From Paracoccaceae bacterium (GTDB taxonomy: Bacteria; Pseudomonadota; Alphaproteobacteria; Rhodobacterales; Rhodobacteraceae), in contig JALQUQ010000069.1 of the NCBI GenBank assembly GCA_023263735.1, forward strand, positions 1 through 10,786: 10,786 nucleotides of DNA, written 5' to 3'. How positions within the stretch are numbered: the first letter of the stretch is position 1; each line of letters opens with the position of its first letter. The notes under the pieces are model-generated. The model saw only the letters and a list, made by a program, of their open reading frames with translations, did not search any database and had not been told where the DNA came from. A program made the position numbers and the translations under genes. Shown here in pieces: positions 1 to 6,801 of the stretch.

Positions 1-332
1 GTCTGGCCGACTTCCTGACGGCATTGAGTGCCGCAGCACCATGGACGGCAGATATGTCCGAAGGGGACGGACAGGCCGAATCCGTGGCTGCCGATCCCTT
101 GCCGGATCAACGTGCCAAGGGCGAGACGCGCCTGTTGCGGTTGCCGGTGATGTTGGGGGCACTTGCAAATCTGCGGACAAAGCGGGTGGCGGCCAATGAC
201 ACCGAACAGGTGACCGCGCCGGGATTTGCACAAAAGCTGCGGTTCCGGCACGGAAAATCGCTGTTCCTTGCAACCTGCGCGGTGGTCGCGAGCGGAGGGG
301 TGCTTATTCCCCAGGCAATGGCTTTCCTGTAA
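1..332 (+). CDS. 3' end of an unrecognised protein with a hydrophobic C-terminus
   Basis: The frame is open from the left edge (first full codon at position 3) to a TAA at 330-332, so about 109 C-terminal residues are visible and the start lies outside the window. An internal TTG at 24 could serve as a start but has no convincing ribosome binding site, and the codons before it read smoothly in frame. Codon third positions are GC-rich, as in the neighbours, which supports real coding. Most of the visible part is polar and low in recognisable motifs. The last 20 or so residues are hydrophobic (LFLATCAVVASGGVLIPQ) and follow a basic stretch (KLRFRHGK), so a C-terminal membrane anchor is possible. 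I do not recognise the family. A strong hairpin with a T-run lies 40 bases downstream, so the transcript probably ends before the next gene. Confidence 0.6.
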   Translation, partial: LADFLTALSAAAPWTADMSEGDGQAESVAADPLPDQRAKGETRLLRLPVMLGALANLRTKRVAANDTEQVTAPGFAQKLRFRHGKSLFLATCAVVASGGVLIPQAMAFL

Positions 333-371
333 GTCCCGGCAAGCGTGGGATTTTGCGATTGAGGCAGAGAG

Positions 372-394
372 AAGGGCGCAATTGCGCCCTTTTT
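372..394 (+). terminator. Intrinsic terminator after the left-edge gene
   Basis: Positions 372-391 are a perfect 20-base palindrome (AAGGGCGCAATTGCGCCCTT), giving an 8-bp GC-rich stem around AATT. A run of five T on the plus strand starts at 390. It sits 40 bases after the TAA of the left-edge gene and about 57 bases before the Anbu-type gene, so it should separate the two transcripts. Confidence 0.8.
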
Positions 395-398
395 CAGC

Positions 399-427
399 TT
401 TTCAAACCCTTGGCCCGGCGCTAGCAC
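399..427 (+). promoter_or_regulatory. Candidate sigma-70 promoter for the Anbu-type gene
   Basis: TTTTCA at 399-404 (-35) is followed by exactly 17 bases and TAGCAC at 422-427 (-10). The start site would fall near 434, leaving a leader of about 17 bases that still includes the purine-rich GGGGGGAAAG before the ATG at 451. The -10 keeps T and A at its first two positions but lacks T at the last, which is common in Rhodobacter promoters. The same layout appears before fdxA and cobT. This is a pattern match only. Confidence 0.3.
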
Positions 428-450
428 TGGGGGTCTAACCGGGGGGAAAG

Positions 451-1173
451 ATGACGTACTGTGTCGGTTTGCTGCTGAATGAAGGGATTGTGCTGTTGTC
501 TGACACCCGCACCAATGCCGGGCTCGACAATATCGCAACCTATCGCAAGATGTTTCAGTTTCAGGTGCCGGGCGAACGGGTCATCACCATTCTGACCGCG
601 GGCAGCCTCTCGGTGACGCAAACCACCATCGCTCGCCTGCGCGAAGCGATCGAAGACCCCGAAGCCACTGGCGAAACCTCGATCATGATGGCGCCGACCA
701 TGTTGAAAGTGGCGGATATCATCGGCAATTGCCTGTCGCAGGTGCGGGCGGACATCGATCAGAAAATGTCGATGGCCCAAGGGGTCAGCGCGTCAATGAT
801 CGTTGCGGGGCAGCGCAAGGGCGGCGATATGCGCATGTTCCTGATCTATCCCGAAGGCAATTACATCGAAGCGACCGAAGACACCCCGTTTCTGCAAATC
901 GGGGAACATAAATACGGCAAACCCATCCTTGACCGCGTGGTGCGCCCCGAAACCAGTCTGGTCGACGCGGCCAAGGCTGTCTTGCTGAGCATGGATTCAA
1001 CGCTTCGGTCGAACCTGAGTGTCGGGATGCCGCTCGATCTTTGCGTGATCAAGCGCGATGCCTGTAAAATCGACCACACCCGCCGCATCGAGGCGGGGGA
1101 CAAGGCGTTTCAGTCGATGAGCGAGGCATGGTCCAAGGCGCTGCGGGACGGGTTCACCCAGATTACGATCTGA
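451..1173 (+). CDS. Anbu-type proteasome-like peptidase (COG3484 family)
   Basis: This 240-residue protein has the N-terminal nucleophile hydrolase fold of proteasome beta subunits and matches the bacterial Anbu (ancestral beta subunit) family. It begins Met-Thr, so removing Met exposes the nucleophile Thr1. Asp17 (in LLSDTRTNAG) and Lys32 (in TYRKM) lie where the proteasomal catalytic Asp17 and Lys33 are expected. No propeptide is present, as usual in Anbu. Family members assemble into rings or open helices in the cytoplasm, and the physiological substrate is unsettled. In many bacteria Anbu is encoded with an alpha-E protein, a circularly permuted ATP-grasp ligase and a transglutaminase-like protein. 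None of these is in the window, and the gene just upstream is unrelated and ends in a terminator. The start is the ATG preceded by GGGGGGAAAG. The stop codon abuts that of the convergent hydrolase. Confidence 0.9.
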   Translation: MTYCVGLLLNEGIVLLSDTRTNAGLDNIATYRKMFQFQVPGERVITILTAGSLSVTQTTIARLREAIEDPEATGETSIMMAPTMLKVADIIGNCLSQVRADIDQKMSMAQGVSASMIVAGQRKGGDMRMFLIYPEGNYIEATEDTPFLQIGEHKYGKPILDRVVRPETSLVDAAKAVLLSMDSTLRSNLSVGMPLDLCVIKRDACKIDHTRRIEAGDKAFQSMSEAWSKALRDGFTQITI

Positions 1174-2121
1174 TCACCGATGCGCGGCAAAAAGCTGCGC
1201 CACATCGTCAAAGAACTGATTGCGCAGGGCGGGCTGCTCCATCATCAGTTCATGCTCGGCATTCGGGTATTCGCGGAACCCTGCGTTGCGCCAACGCTTC
1301 ATCCGCTCGGATATGGGGTGTTTTTCGACCACCCGTTCGTCGGACCCAAGCCCCGTCAGCACCGGAACCGTGGGCGAGGGCGTTAACGCCAGAGATCGAC
1401 ATTCGGCCAGGGCAGCACTGACCCAGCCGATGCTTGGCGCGCCAAGGGCCAGTTCGGGCCGTTCCTGCACCTGCCGCTGCATATAGCGCCACATCTCGGG
1501 ATCTTTGGTCAAAACGTTGTTTTCAAACGGGGAAATCGCGACATAGGTGTTGCGCGACGTGCCCGGCGCAGGCCGGGTTCCCAACCCCATGACCTTCAGC
1601 ACCGCGGCCAAGGGGCGGGCAATGGGGCGCAGGACGGGCTGGATCGCAATTCCCCACATCGGCGCCGAAAAGGCCGCCGCCGCCACGGGCAGACCATTGA
1701 TCAAAGAACGCAATCCGATGCAGCCACCCATCGAATGGGCCAGCATGTAAAAAGGTTGCGGCAAATTCAGGTCCTTGGCCATGGTGACAAGGGCCCGAAC
1801 ATCGGCCTGATAGTCGTGAAAATCGCACACATGCCCGATCATCCGATCGGCAAGCGGGCGGTCGGCCAAACCCTGACCCCGCCAGTCGATCGCCAGAGTG
1901 GCAAAGCCGCGCAGGGCCAGATCCCGCGCCGCCTCACCGTATTTCTCGACATATTCGGTGCGCCCCGGAAATAGCAAAACCGTCCCCTGCGCCCCGGCCA
2001 GCGGCCAGATGGCCGCGCGCAGGCGCACGCCGTCCTCGGTGGTCAACCAATGCGCCTGAACATTGGGGTCCCCTTGGGCAAGCGATTGAAAAAACGGGGC
2101 TTCCGGATAGGGCGCTGACAT
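1174..2121 (-). CDS. Alpha/beta hydrolase, lysophospholipase / monoacylglycerol lipase-like (PldB, COG2267)
   Basis: This is a 315-residue serine hydrolase of the alpha/beta fold. The nucleophile elbow reads LAHSMGG, with Ser130. The rest of the triad is probably Asp261 (GLGSDERVV) and His290 (PNAEHELMME). The oxyanion region near FPGRTEYVEKYG (51-62) and IDWRGQGLADRP (78-89) are typical of PldB / monoacylglycerol lipase proteins. The expected activity is release of fatty acid from lysophospholipids or monoacylglycerols, but the true substrate cannot be read from sequence. No signal peptide is seen, so it is probably cytoplasmic. Its ATG overlaps the stop of the upstream SCP2-domain gene in the sequence TGATG, so the two are very likely translationally coupled. 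Its own ribosome binding site is weak, which fits coupling. The pairing with a lipid-binding protein suggests shared lipid handling (inference). Confidence 0.88.
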   Translation of the reverse strand: MSAPYPEAPFFQSLAQGDPNVQAHWLTTEDGVRLRAAIWPLAGAQGTVLLFPGRTEYVEKYGEAARDLALRGFATLAIDWRGQGLADRPLADRMIGHVCDFHDYQADVRALVTMAKDLNLPQPFYMLAHSMGGCIGLRSLINGLPVAAAAFSAPMWGIAIQPVLRPIARPLAAVLKVMGLGTRPAPGTSRNTYVAISPFENNVLTKDPEMWRYMQRQVQERPELALGAPSIGWVSAALAECRSLALTPSPTVPVLTGLGSDERVVEKHPISERMKRWRNAGFREYPNAEHELMMEQPALRNQFFDDVAQLFAAHR

Positions 2122-2408
2122 CAGCTCAGGACCGATCCCAGCTTCATCGCAAGGCCCATGCTTCCATCAACCGACAGTTTGCCTTGCATGAAGGCCGACG
2201 TCGCATTCAGATCCCCTTCGAGGATGGCCTGAAACACCTCGGCCGAGGCGGTCAGAACGACATCTGCCTCGTCATCTCCGGCGCGCACGCCATCGGCGTC
2301 GAGCATGATCGCCCCTTCGCCGGTGATGACGAATTTGGCCACGCCGTCAAAGCCTGCGGACACCTTTTCCGACAGCCGACGCACGGCTTCGTTGACGATA
2401 TCGCTCAT
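2121..2408 (-). CDS. SCP2 sterol-binding domain protein
   Basis: This 95-residue protein consists of a single SCP2-like domain. Recognisable parts are GFDGVAKFVITGEGAIMLD (19-37), DEADVVLTASAEVFQAILEG (46-65) and FMQGKLSVDGSMGLAMKL (74-91), the last being the usual C-terminal helix region. The fold makes a hydrophobic tunnel for fatty acyl or other apolar ligands. Stand-alone bacterial members are mostly uncharacterised, and 'sterol carrier' is a family name, not a function shown here. There is no signal peptide. On the minus strand the ATG at 2408-2406 follows AGGGG by about seven bases, a good ribosome binding site. It is the first gene of a two-gene leftward unit with the alpha/beta hydrolase. 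The 81-base gap to the divergent TPR gene should hold both promoters, but I see no convincing -35/-10 pair. Confidence 0.88.
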   Translation of the reverse strand: MSDIVNEAVRRLSEKVSAGFDGVAKFVITGEGAIMLDADGVRAGDDEADVVLTASAEVFQAILEGDLNATSAFMQGKLSVDGSMGLAMKLGSVLS

Positions 2409-2489
2409 TCCTATTCCCCTTTTGACACATCGCTGGAAAGTGACGCGCCGCCTATGGTTTTTCTACCTGTGCGCGCTAATGTGCAAGGT

Positions 2490-3050
2490 ATGGAAAGCCG
2501 ACTCCGCCTTTACAATACTATCGTTGCGGCACTTTGCGCCGTTTTTTTCGGCTGCGGGTCCGCTTTTGCCGATCAGGCCAAGCTTGACGACCTGTTACAG
2601 CGCCTTTTGACGGCGGATACGGCCGCCGCCGGGCGGATCGAGCGGGAAATCTGGAACGAATGGTCCAAAAGCGGGTCGCCGGCGATGGATCTTTTGTTGA
2701 AACGGGGCCGCGAGGCGATGGCTGCGGGCCGCAATGACGAAGCGATCGAACATTTCACGGCCCTGATCGACCATGACCCCGATTTTGCCGAAGGGTGGAA
2801 TGCCCGCGCGACCGCCTATTTCAATGCGGGGCTGCTGGGTCCGTCGGTTGCAGATATTGCCGAAACCCTAAAACGCAACCCAAAGCATTTTGGCGCGCTG
2901 TCCGGCCTGGGCGCGATTTATGAACAGCTTGACCGCAAGGACCGGGCTCTGCAGGTCTATCGGGCGGCTTTGGCTATACATCCCCATCTGGCAGGGGTAA
3001 CAGAAGCGATTGAGCGGCTGGAAAAAGCCACGGCGGGCACTGACCTTTAA
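2490..3050 (+). CDS. Exported tetratricopeptide-repeat protein
   Basis: From the ATG at 2490 this is a 186-residue protein. It opens with a short basic segment, a hydrophobic core (TIVAALCAVFFG) and GSAFA before Asp28, a good signal peptidase I site. FFGC22 is a poor lipobox, so a lipoprotein is unlikely but not excluded. The rest contains about three tetratricopeptide repeats (roughly 64-97, 98-131 and 132-165), with the NP/HP helix ends of the repeat. It should act in the periplasm as a protein-protein interaction module; the partner is unknown. The frame stays open further left (ATG at 2454 and beyond), but earlier starts put extra residues before the signal peptide or run through the divergent SCP2 gene. 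The ribosome binding site at 2490 is poor (AAGG almost touching the ATG), so GTG at 2481 and ATG at 2454 remain possible. Nine bases separate it from the helicase gene, suggesting an operon. Confidence 0.82.
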   Translation: MESRLRLYNTIVAALCAVFFGCGSAFADQAKLDDLLQRLLTADTAAAGRIEREIWNEWSKSGSPAMDLLLKRGREAMAAGRNDEAIEHFTALIDHDPDFAEGWNARATAYFNAGLLGPSVADIAETLKRNPKHFGALSGLGAIYEQLDRKDRALQVYRAALAIHPHLAGVTEAIERLEKATAGTDL

Positions 3051-3059
3051 GGCAAAGCA

Positions 3060-5933
3060 ATGAACTTAACCGGGCGGGTTACGGCGGTTCTTGGGCCGAC
3101 GAACACGGGAAAGACGCACTTCGCGATCGAACGGATGCTGGGGCATCGCACGGGGGTCATTGGTCTGCCGCTGCGGCTTCTTGCGCGCGAGGTTTATGAT
3201 CGGATCGTGGCCCAGCGTGGCCCGTCGGTGGTGGCCCTTGTCACCGGCGAAGAGCGGATCGTGCCCGAGCGTACCCAATATTGGGTCTGTACGGTCGAGG
3301 CGATGCCGCTGGAGATTGGGGCGGATTTCGTGGCCATCGACGAAATCCAGATGTGCGCCGACCCCGAGCGCGGGCATGTGTTCACCGACCGTCTTTTGCG
3401 GGCGCGCGGGCTGGTCGAAACGCTGTTCATGGGCGCCGAAACCATGCGGCAGGTGATTGCGCATCTGGTGCCGGGCGTGACCTTCCTGAAACGCGACCGT
3501 TTCAGCGAATTGACCTACACAGGTTCGAAAAAGATAAGTCGGATGCCCCCTCGGAGCGCGATTGTGGGGTTTTCTGTTGAAAATGTGTATGCGATTGCCG
3601 AGCTGATCCGGCGTCAAAAGGGCGGTTGCGCGGTTGTCATGGGGGCCCTGTCGCCCCGCACCCGCAATGCGCAGGTTGAACTCTATCAAAATGGCGAGGT
3701 CGATTATCTGGTCGCGACTGATGCGATCGGGATGGGCCTGAACCTTGATATCAAGCATGTCGCTTTTTCCGCGACGGCCAAATTCGATGGCCGCCGGATG
3801 CGCCAGCTTTACCCCCAAGAGCTGGCCCAGATCGCAGGCCGCGCCGGTCGCCATACGGAAAACGGCACCTTTGGCGTGACGGGCGAGGCGCGGCCCTTTG
3901 ACGAAGACATCGTCGAGGCGATTGAAGAGCACCGCTTTACCCCGGTTCGCAAACTGCAATGGCGCAATTCGGCGCTGGAATTCGGCACGGTGGAAAAGCT
4001 GATCCGCAGTCTGGAACACCCAACCGACAACGAATGGCTTAGCCGGGCGCGCGATGCCGACGACGTGGTTGCACTGAAAGCCATGGCCGATTTGCCCGAG
4101 GTGCGCGAAAAACTGATCGCCCCGCGCCGGGTGCAATTGCTGTGGGATGTGTGCCGGATTCCCGATTTCCGGGGCACCTCGCTGACCGATCACGTGACGC
4201 TGCTGACTCGGATTTACGAATTTCTGGTGGGTCGCGGCTTGGGCGGTGGGCGGGTTCCCAGCGATTGGATGGCAAAAGCGGTACAGCGGATCGATAAAAC
4301 CGATGGCGATATCGATGCAATCTCGAAAAGATTGGCATATATCCGCACATGGACCTACGTTGCGCAGCGCAAAGGCTGGGTTGATGACGAAACCCATTGG
4401 CGCGAAGAGACTCGCGCTGTAGAAGACCGCCTGTCGGATGCATTGCATGCCCGACTGACACAAAGATTTGTTGATCGGCGGACAAGCGTCTTGCTCCGGC
4501 GATTGAAACAGAAGGAGACCCTCGTGGCCGAGGTGAATGACAAGGGTGAAGTGATGGTCGAAGGCGAATTCGTCGGCCGTCTTGATGGGTTCCGCTTTCA
4601 GCAGGATGCCTCCAGTTCGACGGATGAGGCGAAAGTGGTGCGTCAGGCCGCCATTCAGGCGCTGAGACCCGAATTCCATCTGCGCGCGGACCGCTTTTAC
4701 AATGCGCCCGATACCGAGATGGACTTTACCGAACAGGGCGGCCTGATGTGGGGCTCTTCTGCGGTGGGCAAATTGGTCAAGGGCGCCGACATCATGCGCC
4801 CCTCGGTCGAGGCCTTCGTGGATGACGAAGCGGGCGAAGAGGTGGCCGAAAAGGTGCGCCGCCGTCTGCAACATTTCATCGATCGCAAGGTCGCCGCGCT
4901 GTTCGAGCCGCTGACCGCCCTGAACAAGGACGAAACGCTGCAGGGGCTGGCCCGGGGCTTTGCCTTCCGTCTGGTCGAGGCACTGGGTGTCTTGCCGCGT
5001 GACGGTGTGGCCGCCGAGGTCAAGGAACTGGATCAGGACGCCCGGGGTGCCCTGCGCAAGCATGGCGTGCGGTTCGGCCAATATACGATCTTCCTTCCCC
5101 TGTTGCTGAAACCGGCGCCGACCCGTCTGCGTCTGGTGTTGTGGAGCCTGTGGAACGGCCTGTCGGAGTTTCCGGAAAGCCCGCCTCCGGGTCTGGTCAC
5201 GATTCCGAATGTGCCGGATGTTGAAAAACAGCATTACACGCTGGCCGGTTATCATCCGGCTGGGGTGCGTGCGATTCGGATCGACATGCTGGAACGTCTG
5301 GCCGATCTGTTGCGCCAGAAGGATGCCCGCGCCGGATTCGAGGCTGTGCCGGATATGCTGTCGATCACCGGCATGACGCTGGAGCAATTCTCTGACCTGA
5401 TGCAGGGCCTCGGCTATCGCGCTGAAAAGGGCGAGCGCGCCAAGGTCAAAGCCGCGCCAGAGCCTGCCCCGGTTGACCCGAATGCGCCGCAGAACCCGAT
5501 CCCCGAAGAGGTGTCGGTTCTGGCCGAGGCGGCAGAGCCGGATGCCGCCCCCGAACAGGAAGTGTTCTACACCTTTACCTGGGCCCCCAAGCCGCGCTTC
5601 CAACGTCCGGAACGGGCGCCGCGCGGGCCGCAGGGGGACCGCAAGGAGCGTGGAGACCGTCCAGCGGGTGGCAATCGGTCGAATGAAGGCCGGGGCGAGC
5701 GTCGCAAGCCCGAAGGTCAGCCCGGTGAAGCCAAGCCGGAGGGTCGCCCCGAAGGCCGGGGAGAGGGGCGCCGCAATGACGGTGGCAAACCTCAGGGCAA
5801 AAAGGGTGGCAAGCCCGATCGCGCCAAGGACAACAAGGCCCGGAATTTCGAAGCCCGGCCCCCGCGTCCTGAAAAGCCGATCGACCCGGACAACCCATTC
5901 GCCGCTCTGATGGCGTTGAAGGGCAAGGTCTGA
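3060..5933 (+). CDS. SUV3-like DExH/D-box RNA helicase with a basic disordered tail
   Basis: This 957-residue protein is a superfamily 2 helicase of the SUV3 (mitochondrial degradosome) type. Visible motifs are Walker A GPTNTGKT (12-19), the motif II box DEIQ (94-97), motif V ATDAIGMGLNLD (219-230) and motif VI QIAGRAGR (257-264). A long helical C-terminal half follows. From about residue 842 the tail becomes rich in Arg, Gly, Pro, Glu and Lys, probably disordered and RNA-binding. It ends in a distinct hydrophobic motif, DPDNPFAALMALKGKV (942-957). It should unwind RNA in the cytoplasm, perhaps in RNA decay or ribosome maturation; a partnership with an exoribonuclease is inferred from SUV3 biology. 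AAGG overlapping the TAA of the TPR gene lies seven bases before the ATG, so the two are likely co-transcribed. The antisense strand is also open along most of the gene, an effect of codon bias. Confidence 0.92.
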   Translation: MNLTGRVTAVLGPTNTGKTHFAIERMLGHRTGVIGLPLRLLAREVYDRIVAQRGPSVVALVTGEERIVPERTQYWVCTVEAMPLEIGADFVAIDEIQMCADPERGHVFTDRLLRARGLVETLFMGAETMRQVIAHLVPGVTFLKRDRFSELTYTGSKKISRMPPRSAIVGFSVENVYAIAELIRRQKGGCAVVMGALSPRTRNAQVELYQNGEVDYLVATDAIGMGLNLDIKHVAFSATAKFDGRRMRQLYPQELAQIAGRAGRHTENGTFGVTGEARPFDEDIVEAIEEHRFTPVRKLQWRNSALEFGTVEKLIRSLEHPTDNEWLSRARDADDVVALKAMADLPEVREKLIAPRRVQLLWDVCRIPDFRGTSLTDHVTLLTRIYEFLVGRGLGGGRVPSDWMAKAVQRIDKTDGDIDAISKRLAYIRTWTYVAQRKGWVDDETHWREETRAVEDRLSDALHARLTQRFVDRRTSVLLRRLKQKETLVAEVNDKGEVMVEGEFVGRLDGFRFQQDASSSTDEAKVVRQAAIQALRPEFHLRADRFYNAPDTEMDFTEQGGLMWGSSAVGKLVKGADIMRPSVEAFVDDEAGEEVAEKVRRRLQHFIDRKVAALFEPLTALNKDETLQGLARGFAFRLVEALGVLPRDGVAAEVKELDQDARGALRKHGVRFGQYTIFLPLLLKPAPTRLRLVLWSLWNGLSEFPESPPPGLVTIPNVPDVEKQHYTLAGYHPAGVRAIRIDMLERLADLLRQKDARAGFEAVPDMLSITGMTLEQFSDLMQGLGYRAEKGERAKVKAAPEPAPVDPNAPQNPIPEEVSVLAEAAEPDAAPEQEVFYTFTWAPKPRFQRPERAPRGPQGDRKERGDRPAGGNRSNEGRGERRKPEGQPGEAKPEGRPEGRGEGRRNDGGKPQGKKGGKPDRAKDNKARNFEARPPRPEKPIDPDNPFAALMALKGKV

Positions 5934-5937
5934 CCCA

Positions 5938-6267
5938 TTGCCGGGGCCCGGAGGACGCAGCGATGCCGCCGCCCAGCCTCGGCTGCGGCTGGATAAGTGG
6001 TTGTGGCAGGCGCGTTTTTTCAAGACGCGCGGCATCGCCGCCGAAATGATCGAATCTGGCCGGTGTCGAATCAACGGCCAGCGCAGCCTCAAGCCCGGTC
6101 ACGGCATTCTGGTCGGCGATGTCCTGACGTTTATTCAGGGCAACGACGTCCGGATCGTGCGTGTTCTGGCTTTGGGCTTGCGGCGCGGTCCGGCGACCGA
6201 GGCGCAGGAATTGTATCACGAGATCGCGCGGGCGGAACGCGTTCGCCCGCCAGACACGCTTGAATGA
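5938..6267 (+). CDS. S4-domain RNA-binding protein, Hsp15-like
   Basis: The 109-residue reading has an S4 RNA-binding domain at about 16-70, beginning RLRLDKWLWQARFFKTR and continuing through MIESGRCRINGQ and KPGHGILVGD. This is the Hsp15 (HslR) family, which in E. coli binds free 50S subunits carrying a nascent chain and helps recycle stalled ribosomes. The only start codon in this frame before the domain is TTG at 5938, four bases after the helicase stop, with AAGG inside the helicase end nine bases upstream. A far better signal, GGAGG-N8-ATG at 5950-5965, is one frame off. Adding a single base after that ATG would yield a natural N-terminus (M-x-AAQPRLRLDKW). The gene may therefore carry a one-base deletion or sequence error at its 5' end, rescued by TTG. 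The family call is strong; the start is uncertain. Confidence 0.85.
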   Translation: MPGPGGRSDAAAQPRLRLDKWLWQARFFKTRGIAAEMIESGRCRINGQRSLKPGHGILVGDVLTFIQGNDVRIVRVLALGLRRGPATEAQELYHEIARAERVRPPDTLE

Positions 6268-6288
6268 TTTGGCGGCATGCTCTAGCAA
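6260..6288 (+). promoter_or_regulatory. Candidate promoter for fdxA
   Basis: TTGAAT at 6260-6265 (overlapping the end of the S4 gene) is followed by 17 bases and TAGCAA at 6283-6288. Transcription would begin near 6295, about 24 bases before the fdxA ATG and just upstream of its AAAGGG ribosome binding site. It is the best spaced -35/-10 pair in the 51-base gap. The -10 lacks T at its last position. Confidence 0.38.
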
Positions 6289-6318
6289 AGGCCGCGACGA
6301 ACCAAAGGGCTTATTCCG

Positions 6319-6657
6319 ATGACTTATGTGGTGATTGATAACTGCATTGCCTGTAAATACACCGACTGCGTTGAAGTGTGTCCGGTTGACTGTTTTTACG
6401 AAGGCGAGAATATGCTCGTGATCCACCCGGATGAATGCATCGATTGCGGTGTGTGCGAACCGGAATGCCCGGCGGACGCCATTCGCCCGGATACCGAACC
6501 GGACATGGAAAAATGGGTGACCTTTAACCGGAAATATTCGGAACTTTGGCCGGTGATCACGGTTCGCAAAGACCCGTTGCCCGAAGCGAAAGACCGCGAT
6601 GGCGAAACCGACAAGCTGTCAAAGTATTTCTCGGAAGCCGCAGGCGAGGGCAACTGA
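6319..6657 (+). CDS. fdxA: Seven-iron ferredoxin FdxA ([3Fe-4S][4Fe-4S])
   Basis: This 112-residue cytoplasmic electron carrier aligns without gaps over its first half to Azotobacter ferredoxin I numbering plus one. Cys9, Cys17 and Cys50 should bind the 3Fe-4S cluster. Cys21, Cys40, Cys43 and Cys46 should bind the 4Fe-4S cluster. Cys12 and Cys25 match the extra cysteines of that family. The C-terminal half ([17 protein letters not shown], then a charged end) is the usual long tail of the seven-iron type. It passes low-potential electrons, but its redox partners are not identifiable here. AAAGGG at 6303-6308 provides a good ribosome binding site for the ATG. It lies 51 bases after the S4 gene and probably has its own promoter. 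In related alphaproteobacteria fdxA often sits next to carD, as here. Confidence 0.95.
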   Translation: MTYVVIDNCIACKYTDCVEVCPVDCFYEGENMLVIHPDECIDCGVCEPECPADAIRPDTEPDMEKWVTFNRKYSELWPVITVRKDPLPEAKDRDGETDKLSKYFSEAAGEGN

Positions 6658-6735
6658 AGCCCGCCCAAACAGTTGCTGATTCGTGAATATGCGAGTCGAT
6701 TTCTAGGCGTGGCGGCCAGAAAATAAGCAGAATCA

Positions 6736-6760
6736 AGGCTCCAACCCGGTGTTGGGGCCT
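6736..6760 (+). terminator. Strong stem-loop downstream of fdxA, without a T-run
   Basis: AGGCTCCAAC (6736-6745) pairs with GTTGGGGCCT (6751-6760) over 10 bp with one G-T wobble and a five-base loop CCGGT. It begins 79 bases after the fdxA stop. No T-run follows, so it may be a 3'-end stabilising structure or a non-canonical terminator. Confidence 0.4.
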
Positions 6761-6770
6761 GCGCTGGCAG

Positions 6771-6799
6771 TTGGATTCGGCGCTATTCTGTGTTATAGA
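6771..6799 (+). promoter_or_regulatory. Candidate carD promoter
   Basis: TTGGAT at 6771-6776 and TATAGA at 6794-6799 are separated by 17 bases. If used, transcription starts near 6806 and gives a leader of about 150 bases before the carD ATG. The -10 lacks T at its last position. In Rhodobacter, CarD is reported to regulate its own promoter, so this region is a likely autoregulatory target; that link is inference. Confidence 0.33.
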
Positions 6800-6801
6800 T
6801 C

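Noticed and set aside
2422..2427. A perfect TTGACA -35 box in the SCP2/TPR spacer.
   Set aside because: No -10-like hexamer occurs 16-18 bases downstream; the next A/T-rich hexamer (TATGGT, 2453-2458) is 25 bases away.
2184..2489. Extended N-terminus of the TPR protein in the same frame.
   Set aside because: It overlaps the divergent SCP2-domain gene and would bury the signal peptide inside the protein.
5620..5850. Repeat-like DNA in the helicase tail.
   Set aside because: The similarity comes from Pro-Glu-Gly-Arg codon repetition within a disordered coding tail; there is no regular unit or spacing to suggest a repeat array or mobile element.
3066..6092. A 1008-codon open frame on the minus strand, antisense to the helicase and the S4 gene start.
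   Set aside because: The plus strand carries unmistakable helicase and S4 motifs. The antisense translation has no recognisable domain, and its openness follows from GC-rich codon bias in the gene opposite.
5575..6426. A 283-codon minus-strand frame across the helicase tail, S4 gene and fdxA start.
   Set aside because: It conflicts with three genes supported by strong motifs and shows no domain of its own.
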